A stretch of 17,920 nucleotides of DNA, from NCBI GenBank assembly GCA_965655465.1, contig CBFHGY010000044.1, forward strand, positions 1-17,920, given 5' to 3'. The notes under the pieces are model-generated. The model was not told the DNA's origin. It saw nothing but the letters and a program-made list of their open reading frames with translations, and did not search any database. The position numbers and the translations under genes are program-made. Each line of letters opens with the position of its first letter. Position 1 is the first letter of the stretch. Positions 6,871 through 13,590 of this stretch are shown here, piece after piece. The stretch comes from VMCP01 sp965655465. Its GTDB lineage: Bacteria; Bacteroidota; Bacteroidia; NS11-12g; UBA955.

Positions 6871-8724
6871 CTAAAAATTCAAGTTGAGTTGTACATATAC
6901 ATTTCTCGGTGGCATGGGCCTACCGGGCATATTTTGATAGCTTACATCAAAAATATTGCGAATACCCACCCTGCATTCGGAGGAATTTTGTTTGAATTTT
7001 CCCCAATAAGAAGCTTTAAACATCCCTTCTAATGAAAACAATTGATAAAAGGGCATGTATTGGGAATTGTCGGTGGCGGTATATCGATTTCCTACTTTCT
7101 GCCACAATAATTTCAAGCTTGCGGTTTTAAATTTCAGGGCGAGCGCACTTGTGCTCATGATGTCGGGAACGAATATTTGCTGCATAAATTTGGACCCGGC
7201 TTGGCTTTTTACTGCAGACCGCACCCATTCGAAATTCTCAATTAACTCTAGCCTGCATGCGCCAATATCTTGGTTAATTTGGGCACTAATTTGCAGGCCG
7301 GCATATTGGCCAAAATACATATTTCGAGCGGCCCAATATGCACCTAGGGGCAACCAAATTATGGGATTATTAAGTTCGCGGTAAAACGGGGTGAATTCTA
7401 AATTCCAACTCAATTTTTGCATGTAAGTTGAATTCCAAATCAATCCTATTTCGCTTCCCCAACCAATTTCCGGAACCAAAATATTTCGTTGAGAAACTTG
7501 CCAATACAGATCGTTTAACGTGGGTCTACGGAAACTGCGGTGAACATCTGTTTTTAGGTTGAGACCCTTGGTTAATGCAGTTTGAGTACCAAGGCCGCCT
7601 GTTAAGACCTGTTCGTTGAATTCGTATCGGGCATTGATTAGGTAATTCGTTTTACCTATTTCCGACTTCCAAGCGGAAAACAAGGCTGGTAATATGCGCG
7701 TTTCAGGCTTTGTATAATATTGTGATCTGCCTTTTTGCACTTGATAATCGAGACCGTAAACGGCCTTTCCCCATTTCGTTTGGTGATATATTTCAGTCTG
7801 CAAAAACACCATTTCCGCAGTAGAGGTATCACCGGATTGACCTTGAGCTACATAAATCAATCGATCGGATGTGTAGCCCACTTTTTGCGAAAAATGCCAT
7901 TTATTTTTATGAAAATCGTACTGCAATAAATTACGCATCTGAAGATCTACTTGCTGTCCTAAAGCTTGTTCGGAACCATACAGAAATCCCAATCCACGAT
8001 TCACCATTCCTAATTCTGAAACGAGTTTTATTGAATGATTCGCCAGGTTGTGGGCCGCCACCAATCGGATATTTTGATGGTCTAAATGGCTGTTAAAGGA
8101 GTTTCTTGTTTGTTGTTTTATGGGATCAAAGAAAACAAAATTGTTATTTTGCTTAATCCACGAACTTGCCAAATTTAAATAGGTATTCTTCCATCCTTTT
8201 CCCAATTGAAATCCCAATTGAGAATTACTCAGTGAAGTGGTTTCGGCAATCGTTTTAATTTTCAATGGGGAATTAAAACTCACTTTATTGTTGAGCATGA
8301 CAGTACCGCCCACACTTCCGGACCCATACATGGCTGAATTTCCCCCTTCAATTAAAACGAGTTCATCCATTCCAAAGGTGGCTACTCCGTTAAAATCCAT
8401 CATTCCCAACATGGGATGATTGATAGGCAAACCGTTCCACAACACTTGGGTTTGGGTGGCGTCTGCCCCTCTTTTAGAAATGGTCGCAGAGCCAGATACC
8501 CCATATTCTTTGAAAAATTGAGCGGCTTCCTGCATATTAAATGTGAGTAGACCTAGACCTTTACCCGCATTGAGTCGCACTTCCTTTCTTCCAACATTGG
8601 CAAATTCACTTCTATCGGCCCGAATATGAACGGTATCAACGGTGGGTATAGGAGTCGGTTTCCACGAAGTGGAATCTCCTAATGTGGCCAAGTAGGCGGC
8701 GATATGTACCAGATTTAGTAGCAT
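6871..8724 (-). CDS. btuB: TonB-dependent outer-membrane receptor, BtuB-like cobalamin receptor
   Basis: The 617-residue product is a TonB-dependent receptor, an outer-membrane beta-barrel with an N-terminal plug that imports a ligand using energy from TonB. Its length is close to E. coli BtuB (about 614). The plug runs from about 40 to 150 and includes SISKRG-like TISKRGADATQTQVLWNG, PINHP and the IEGGNSAMYGSGSVGGTV signature; the rest is barrel strands ending in YVQLNLNF with the expected terminal Phe. There is no carboxypeptidase-like N-terminal domain, unlike SusC. The substrate is assigned from the cobalamin riboswitch in its leader and the BtuH/BtuG-like genes downstream. A stop codon lies just upstream in frame, so ATG at 8724 is the first possible ATG start. 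The resulting signal peptide (LLNLVHIAAYLATLG) has no basic residue in its n-region, which is odd. Confidence 0.88.
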   Translation of the reverse strand: MLLNLVHIAAYLATLGDSTSWKPTPIPTVDTVHIRADRSEFANVGRKEVRLNAGKGLGLLTFNMQEAAQFFKEYGVSGSATISKRGADATQTQVLWNGLPINHPMLGMMDFNGVATFGMDELVLIEGGNSAMYGSGSVGGTVMLNNKVSFNSPLKIKTIAETTSLSNSQLGFQLGKGWKNTYLNLASSWIKQNNNFVFFDPIKQQTRNSFNSHLDHQNIRLVAAHNLANHSIKLVSELGMVNRGLGFLYGSEQALGQQVDLQMRNLLQYDFHKNKWHFSQKVGYTSDRLIYVAQGQSGDTSTAEMVFLQTEIYHQTKWGKAVYGLDYQVQKGRSQYYTKPETRILPALFSAWKSEIGKTNYLINARYEFNEQVLTGGLGTQTALTKGLNLKTDVHRSFRRPTLNDLYWQVSQRNILVPEIGWGSEIGLIWNSTYMQKLSWNLEFTPFYRELNNPIIWLPLGAYWAARNMYFGQYAGLQISAQINQDIGACRLELIENFEWVRSAVKSQAGSKFMQQIFVPDIMSTSALALKFKTASLKLLWQKVGNRYTATDNSQYMPFYQLFSLEGMFKASYWGKFKQNSSECRVGIRNIFDVSYQNMPGRPMPPRNVYVQLNLNF

Positions 8725-8823
8725 AAATTACCCACTTGGAAATAAATAGCATGGAGCGCGCAGACACCCTTAAGGATCTGAAAACACCTACTACCGCGCT
8801 TTTATTCCCGAAAGCGGATTGTT
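8725..8823 (-). promoter_or_regulatory. Expression platform between riboswitch and btuB
   Basis: These 99 bp should hold the switching structure. On the minus strand AGCGCG (8800-8795) can pair with CGCGCT (8760-8755), and CCTTAAGG (8768-8775) lies inside the loop. I see no hairpin followed by a U-run, so control of translation is more likely than Rho-independent termination. The exact mechanism is unresolved. Confidence 0.35.
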
Positions 8824-8989
8824 GTTTTGAGCGTGGCAGGTCTTCTGACTTCCTCACTTCAGGCGCCTTCCCGTTTTCACAGTGGCATAAAGGCCTGGAG
8901 TATGTCTCTTTTGTTTTCAAAAAGAGATGAGGTTACAGCTGCGGGTACAGTCTCGGATTCACACCGAAGTTCCCTTTTCATTTCAAAAC
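8824..8989 (-). ncRNA. Cobalamin (adenosylcobalamin-type) riboswitch
   Basis: Read on the minus strand, this segment carries the conserved cobalamin riboswitch blocks in order: AAAAGGGAA, GGTGTGAATCC (8965-8955), ACTGTACCCGCAGCTGTAA, CACTG, GGGAAGGC, and the B12 box AAGTCAGAAGACCTGCC (8851-8835). The closing P1 stem is a perfect 7-bp pairing of GTTTTGA's partner TCAAAAC, formed by 8983-8989 with 8824-8830, which sets the limits of the element at 166 nt. It ends about 100 nt before the btuB-like start. Binding of B12 to such leaders lowers expression of the downstream transporter, so the receptor, DUF4465 and BtuG-like genes should be repressed by B12. The 94-codon reading frame that crosses it is not a gene. 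Confidence 0.96.
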
Positions 8990-9027
8990 CATCTTGCCCG
9001 ATGACTTTAAAAACCAAAACTCGATTG

Positions 9028-9035
9028 CAAACATA
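9028..9035 (-). promoter_or_regulatory. Candidate -7 promoter element for the riboswitch-btuB transcript
   Basis: On the minus strand the sequence is TATGTTTG followed by C, an exact match to TAnnTTTGC. It lies about 38 nt before the riboswitch P1 stem, which would give a short 5' leader ahead of the aptamer. No clear -33 TTTG is visible at the usual distance. Confidence 0.5.
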
Positions 9036-9065
9036 CATGCGTTTGTTTAGAACTTTACACCCTTC

Positions 9066-9118
9066 TTTTCCACATTATTAATCGAATGAATCTGCGATAT
9101 GTCGAAGCATTATCCACA
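9066..9118 (+). other. Pair of DnaA-box-like sites
   Basis: TTTTCCACA at 9066-9074 and TTATCCACA at 9110-9118 both match the DnaA-box consensus TTWTNCACA, in the same orientation and 44 bp apart. The second overlaps a 10-bp palindrome CACAATTGTG (9115-9124), near the -33 region of the tolC-like promoter. They may be DnaA or other regulator sites, or chance. The rest of 8990-9136 shows nothing else I can name. Confidence 0.35.
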
Positions 9119-9136
9119 ATTGTGTTGAAGCTTGAC

Positions 9137-9144
9137 TACCTTTG
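9137..9144 (+). promoter_or_regulatory. Candidate -7 promoter element immediately before the TolC-like gene
   Basis: TACCTTTG matches TAnnTTTG exactly and ends 5 nt before the ATG at 9150. Transcription would therefore begin at or very near the start codon. The same octamer stands 4 nt before the LptF/G start. No TTTG is seen at -33; that area holds the palindrome at 9115-9124. Confidence 0.5.
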
Positions 9145-9149
9145 TGAAT

Positions 9150-10580
9150 ATGCTCAAGCGTCGCTTTTTTGGAATTTTATTTGCAATTCCCGCAATGGTT
9201 GTGGGTCAAAATACCCGTGTATTGGACCTGTCCGCCTGCATCAAGCTTGCAATGGAGGGGAACATTGATATTTTACTTAGTGACTTGAATAGAACGCAGA
9301 GCCACATCGATTACAAGCAAAGTTTATGGAATTTAGGTCCTGAAGTGAGTTTTTCTGGTGGTCAATTTTATCAAAGCGGACGTAGCATTGACCGATTCAC
9401 CAATCAATTTGTACAAGAAACGGTTGGAAACAGTTCGGTACAATTGCAAAGCAGTTGGGTCATTTATTCGGGTGGAAGTTTGAGAAAAGCGGTTAAACGC
9501 AGTAAAAAACAAATGCAGGCAAGTGCCCTTGAATTGAAACAGACGCAACAAAATATTGCCCTCAGTGTTGCCCTTTCCTATCTGCAGTGCTTGCAAGCTA
9601 AAGAATTGCTCAAAGCCAACATTTCAAACTACGAATCCTTGATGCAAGATCAAAAACGCATTGAAAAACTGGTAGCAGCCGGAAGTGTAAACGAGGGCGT
9701 TCTATTGGCATCGAAAGCGCAATTGGCGCAGGCAGATGCACAGCGCATTTCCACACAAAACCAGCATGAAAGTGCCCTTTTAAATTTGAAAAATTTATTG
9801 CGGATTCCTGTAACTGAAAACTTCGACATCGCTTACACGATCGCTCCTGCGCCCGAGTACACGCAATATCCAACCCCCTTATCTGAACTTATTGACAGTG
9901 CCTTAATAAATAGAGCCGATTATCGTTCTGGACTTTTAAGGCGCGAAGCTGCAGCCCTATCAATATCTATTGCCAAAGCCCAATTATTGCCTGTTTTATC
10001 TATCGGGGGAAATTTGAGCTCCATATATTCGGATAAAGCACAAAGCATCACAGGTTTCAGCATAACAGGTACTCAACCTATTGGTATTGTTAAAGGTACT
10101 AATGAAATCGTAGAGGCACCCACCTTCAATTATCAAACTCAAACCATTGCGTTTGGCACTCAAATGCGAGACAATTTCGGACAGAGTTTCGGAGCGAATT
10201 TATCCGTACCCCTTTTTGGTAAATTACGCGCTCAAAATGGAGTAAAAAGTTCCCAATTGGCATTTATCCAACAAGATTTAAATGTAGAACGTATTCGCCA
10301 GAATGCTACCGTAGAAGTGAGCAATGCCTATCAAAGTTTCAAAAATGCCGCCGCACAATATCAAGCGCAACGACAGAATCATGAAGCACAGAGGTTGAAT
10401 TTAGAGTTTGTACAAAAACGCTTCAACAATGGTCAAGCCACTTATTTCGAATTGCAATTAGCAAAAAACCAAGAGTTGATGGCATTTCAAAATCTCCTTG
10501 TGAATAAATACGAAGCGGCATTGCGCAATTTAATATTAGACGTAATGTACCGTGGAGACTTGCAATTATTAACCCCCTAG
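9150..10580 (+). CDS. TolC-like outer-membrane efflux protein
   Basis: The 476-residue product is an outer-membrane factor of the TolC/OEP family, which forms a trimeric barrel with a long periplasmic tunnel and serves as the exit duct of tripartite pumps or type I secretion. The N-terminus MLKRRFFGILFAIPAMVVGQ is a signal peptide. The mature part has two OEP repeats, each rich in long heptad-like helices: one with LSACIKLAMEGN, a VNEGVLLASKAQLAQADAQ helix, and a second with VEVSNAYQSFKNAAAQYQAQ and RFNNGQATYFELQLAKNQ. I chose ATG 9150 over a TTG 18 bp upstream, because the TTG lies just before the promoter element and adds residues ahead of the signal peptide. The adaptor gene follows by 14 bp. 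The transported compound cannot be inferred. Confidence 0.93.
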   Translation: MLKRRFFGILFAIPAMVVGQNTRVLDLSACIKLAMEGNIDILLSDLNRTQSHIDYKQSLWNLGPEVSFSGGQFYQSGRSIDRFTNQFVQETVGNSSVQLQSSWVIYSGGSLRKAVKRSKKQMQASALELKQTQQNIALSVALSYLQCLQAKELLKANISNYESLMQDQKRIEKLVAAGSVNEGVLLASKAQLAQADAQRISTQNQHESALLNLKNLLRIPVTENFDIAYTIAPAPEYTQYPTPLSELIDSALINRADYRSGLLRREAAALSISIAKAQLLPVLSIGGNLSSIYSDKAQSITGFSITGTQPIGIVKGTNEIVEAPTFNYQTQTIAFGTQMRDNFGQSFGANLSVPLFGKLRAQNGVKSSQLAFIQQDLNVERIRQNATVEVSNAYQSFKNAAAQYQAQRQNHEAQRLNLEFVQKRFNNGQATYFELQLAKNQELMAFQNLLVNKYEAALRNLILDVMYRGDLQLLTP

Positions 10581-10594
10581 AAAGAATATCCCTC

Positions 10595-11848
10595 ATGAAG
10601 AAAAAACATATCATCATCATCGCGGTTTCGGCCGTAGTCGTATTATTGATTTTATCCTCCATTTTTAAAGGTGGCAAACAGGATATTGAGGTGGTAACTC
10701 AGAAACTTGAACGAAGAGACATCATAGAAATCGTTACCGTTACGGGGAAAATCCAGCCCAAAAGAGAAGTAAAAATAAGTCCAGACGTAAGCGGAGAGAT
10801 TACAGAAATGTATGTTTCTGAAGGGGATTCGGTAAAAAAAGGACAATTATTATTGAGTATCAATCCTGAAATTTACATCACTACCGTAAATCAACTTTCT
10901 GCTAACTTGAATAATGCCAAAGCGGGTCTTGCATCAGCAGAAGCTCAAGAAATTCGTGCAAAAAATAATTTGAAATTGGGTAAGGCCTTGTTTGAAAGAC
11001 AAAGTCAACTCTATAAAGACCAGGTGATTAGTTTGCAAGAACTGGAAAATGCTAAAATGCAATTTCAGCAACAAGAAACCGAAGTAATTGTTGCCGAAAA
11101 GAGCAAAATGGCGGCAATTTATAATGTACGAAGTTTAGAAGCCCGTTTGGAAGAGGGTCAAAAAACATTGGGCCGCACGCGCATCACCGCTCCCCAGAAT
11201 GGTATTGTGACCCAACTAAATAGCGAAAAAGGCGAACGTGTAGTTGGTACGGCTCAAATGGCGGGTACCGAAATAATGCGCATCAGCAATTTGAATGAGA
11301 TGGAAGTAGAAGTTCAGATCAACGAGAATGACATTGTACGGGTACAATTAAATGATGAAGCCGATATCCGGGTAGATGCGTATCCCGAAAGAATTTTCAA
11401 AGGTCATGTAACTGAAATCGCCAATTCTGCGAAATTCAATGCCGCACAAAACATGAATGAGCAAGTTACCAATTACACTGTAAAGGTTTTAATAGATCCG
11501 AGCAGTTATCAGGATTTCATTGCTAAGGGGAACTTACAACCTTTTTTACCGGGAATGACAGCTTCAGCAGATATTAAAACGGAGATACGTAAACAGGTGT
11601 TGGCATTGCCAATTTCAGCCGTGACATCACGCAATCCAAAATCGGATACAAAAACAAGCGTAGAACTTAAGACTTGGGTATTCCGATATAATAAGGGAAA
11701 AGCCGAAGCTGTTGAGGTGAAAACAGGGATTCAAGACATCGACTATTTTGAAATGATTTCGGGATTGAAAGAAGGCGATGAAATTGTTGTTGAACCGGGA
11801 ATGGCAGTGGCAAAGACCTTAATGGATGGCAGTAAGATCAAGCGATAA
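10595..11848 (+). CDS. Periplasmic adaptor (membrane fusion) subunit, HlyD/RND/MacA type
   Basis: The 417-residue product is the periplasmic adaptor that joins an inner-membrane pump to a TolC-like duct. It has an N-terminal membrane anchor (about 5-23, KKKHIIIIAVSAVVVLLIL), a first lipoyl half with GEITEMYVSEGDSVKKGQLL (67-86), a long alpha-helical coiled coil (about 95-190), a second lipoyl half with TRITAPQNGIVTQL (195-208), a beta-barrel domain, and a membrane-proximal domain ending near GLKEGDEIVVEPG. The arrangement is close to MacA, which works with the MacB ABC pump. It lies 14 bp after the TolC-like gene, clearly the same operon. No ATPase or permease gene follows: the next gene is on the other strand, so the inner-membrane partner must be elsewhere. 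Confidence 0.93.
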   Translation: MKKKHIIIIAVSAVVVLLILSSIFKGGKQDIEVVTQKLERRDIIEIVTVTGKIQPKREVKISPDVSGEITEMYVSEGDSVKKGQLLLSINPEIYITTVNQLSANLNNAKAGLASAEAQEIRAKNNLKLGKALFERQSQLYKDQVISLQELENAKMQFQQQETEVIVAEKSKMAAIYNVRSLEARLEEGQKTLGRTRITAPQNGIVTQLNSEKGERVVGTAQMAGTEIMRISNLNEMEVEVQINENDIVRVQLNDEADIRVDAYPERIFKGHVTEIANSAKFNAAQNMNEQVTNYTVKVLIDPSSYQDFIAKGNLQPFLPGMTASADIKTEIRKQVLALPISAVTSRNPKSDTKTSVELKTWVFRYNKGKAEAVEVKTGIQDIDYFEMISGLKEGDEIVVEPGMAVAKTLMDGSKIKR

Positions 11849-11871
11849 ATCTCGAAATTGAATGTGCATTT

Positions 11872-11942
11872 TGCGCAAATAAAACGTGAAAATCTTTTTG
11901 AATTTATTACATAAAATCTGCAATTTTGGGGCTATTTGCGCA
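11872..11942. repeat. 10-bp inverted repeat downstream of the adaptor gene
   Basis: TGCGCAAATA at 11872-11881 and TATTTGCGCA at 11933-11942 are exact reverse complements separated by 51 bp. The left arm is also part of a perfect TTTGCGCAAA palindrome (11870-11879). The pair lies between the convergent adaptor gene and small membrane protein gene. It may be two binding sites, a weak 3'-end hairpin or chance; no U-run follows. Confidence 0.4.
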
Positions 11943-11979
11943 CCACTTGTCGCGAATTTTCCAATAATTTCAAGCTTTT

Positions 11980-12159
11980 TTAAGAAGCATCCCCACCAAA
12001 GTATTTAGAGTTCTTCTTTTGGGCTTCTTTCTCTTTTTTACTGTAGGATTTCAGAAAGAAATATACCGCAGTAAATACGATAACGGATATAATCACTTCG
12101 TACATAAACACTTCGCCTTTAAAGGCATTGAGAGAAGCTGCTGTGGTATCGGAATTCAT
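11980..12159 (-). CDS. Small single-pass membrane protein, function unknown
   Basis: The predicted 59-residue protein has a polar N-terminus (MNSDTTAASLNAFKGE), one membrane segment at about 19-37 (MYEVIISVIVFTAVYFFL), and a strongly basic C-terminal tail (KSYSKKEKEAQKKNSKYF). The positive tail suggests the C-terminus is cytoplasmic. I do not recognise the family. It is probably real because it fills the gap between two plus-strand genes, the hydrophobic and charged parts are well organised, and a near-match to the -7 element (TTATTTTG, one mismatch) lies 4 nt before the ATG at 12159. An in-frame codon 18 bp upstream would add MLLFCG, which I consider less likely. It diverges from the dipeptidase gene. 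No function can be assigned. Confidence 0.6.
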   Translation of the reverse strand: MNSDTTAASLNAFKGEVFMYEVIISVIVFTAVYFFLKSYSKKEKEAQKKNSKYFGGDAS

Positions 12160-12218
12160 CCCACAAAATAACAACAAAAAGGCAATATTTGAGCCAATTT
12201 ATGCGTAAATTGCGGTAT

Positions 12219-13586
12219 ATGTCAAGCAAGAATTATATCGAAACTAACAGAGAGCGTTTTTTAGACGAATTATTTCAATTGTTGCGTATCCCAAGCATCA
12301 GTGCAGATTCTGCTTATGCGGAAGATGTGCGCAAATGTGCTGAAACCGTTGCGGATTTCCTTAGAAATGCGGGTGCAGATAATGTAGTTTTGGAAGAAAC
12401 GGCAGGATATCCTATCGTGTATGGTGAGAAAATAATAGATGCCAATTTGCCTACGGTATTGGTATATGGCCATTACGATGTTCAGCCTAGTGTACCCAAT
12501 GATTTATGGCATACCCCCCCATTCGAACCTACGATTAAAGATGGTAAAATTTACGCCCGTGGTGCCTGCGATGATAAAGGTCAAATGTTCATGCACGTAA
12601 AAGCATTTGAATCGATGATGCAAACTCAAGAACTTGCCTGCAATATCAAATTCATGATTGAAGGAGAAGAAGAGGTTGGAAGTAATAATTTAGGTACCTA
12701 TTGCAAGGCGAATAAAGAGAAATTGAAAGCCGATGTTATTTTAATTTCTGATACCTCTATGCTAGGAAACGATTTGCCAAGTATCGATATTGGTTTGCGT
12801 GGATTGAGTTATGTAGAAGTAGAAGTTACAGGTCCAAATATTGATTTGCACAGTGGAGTATACGGCGGTGCCGTTGCGAATCCTATAAATGTGTTATGTG
12901 ATATGATTGCCAAAATGAAAGACGACAAGAATCACATTACCATTCCAGGTTTTTACGATGACGTGGTAATTGTTTCTGAGGAGGATCGCGCGGCTATGGC
13001 CAAAACACCATTTGATTTAGAGGCGTACAAAAAACATTTAGATATTGAAGATGTGATGGGTGAAGAAGGCTTTTCAACGATTGAACGCACTGGAATCCGA
13101 CCCACATTGGATGTAAATGGCATTTGGGGCGGTTATATTGGAGAAGGAGCTAAAACCGTTTTACCATCCAAAGCTTATGCTAAGATTTCAATGCGTTTGG
13201 TACCCAATCAAAGTTCCGATAAAATAACCCAGATTTTCAGTGAATATTTTGAATCTATTGCCCCTAAAGGAGTACGTGTTAAAGTTACTCCACATCATGG
13301 AGGCGAGCCGGTTTTAACTCCTACAGATAGTATTCCCTTTAAAGCTGCCGCCGCTGCAATGAAAGATACCTTTGGTAAAGATCCTATCCCAACACGAGGA
13401 GGAGGTAGTATTCCTATTGTTGCTCTTTTCGAAAAAGAATTGCAAACCAAAACGGTATTAATGGGCTTCGGATTGGATAGTGATGCCATTCACTCTCCTA
13501 ATGAGCATTATGGCGTTTTCAATTATTTCAGAGGAATTGAAACCATTCCAAGGTTCTTCCATCATTTTGCAGAAATGAATAAATAA
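12219..13586 (+). CDS. M20-family metallo-dipeptidase
   Basis: The 455-residue product is a dizinc M20 peptidase of the carnosinase/dipeptidase group, a cytoplasmic enzyme that hydrolyses dipeptides or small peptides. The metal-binding and catalytic sites are all present: GHYDVQP (H and D near residues 85-87), ARGACDDKGQ (the bridging Asp near 118), EGEEEVGS (near 149-155), ISDTSMLG (near 177) and the C-terminal DAIHSPNEH (near 422-430). The lid/dimerisation domain with LDLHSGVYGG-like NIDLHSGVYGG and GGGSIP is also in place. ATG 12219 gives MSSKNYIETNRERF, the usual N-terminus of this group; in-frame starts at 12189 (TTG) and 12201 (ATG) would add 10 or 6 residues. rel follows by 4 bp. Exact peptide preference is unknown. 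Confidence 0.93.
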   Translation: MSSKNYIETNRERFLDELFQLLRIPSISADSAYAEDVRKCAETVADFLRNAGADNVVLEETAGYPIVYGEKIIDANLPTVLVYGHYDVQPSVPNDLWHTPPFEPTIKDGKIYARGACDDKGQMFMHVKAFESMMQTQELACNIKFMIEGEEEVGSNNLGTYCKANKEKLKADVILISDTSMLGNDLPSIDIGLRGLSYVEVEVTGPNIDLHSGVYGGAVANPINVLCDMIAKMKDDKNHITIPGFYDDVVIVSEEDRAAMAKTPFDLEAYKKHLDIEDVMGEEGFSTIERTGIRPTLDVNGIWGGYIGEGAKTVLPSKAYAKISMRLVPNQSSDKITQIFSEYFESIAPKGVRVKVTPHHGGEPVLTPTDSIPFKAAAAAMKDTFGKDPIPTRGGGSIPIVALFEKELQTKTVLMGFGLDSDAIHSPNEHYGVFNYFRGIETIPRFFHHFAEMNK

Positions 13587-13590
13587 GCAT

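Noticed and set aside
8636..8920. 94-codon minus-strand reading frame overlapping the leader of btuB
   Set aside because: Most of it is the cobalamin riboswitch, whose RNA motifs and P1 stem explain the sequence; the translation has no protein-like features.
9132..9149. TTG start at 9132 for the TolC-like gene
   Set aside because: The sequence includes the TACCTTTG promoter element, and the ATG at 9150 gives a normal signal peptide.
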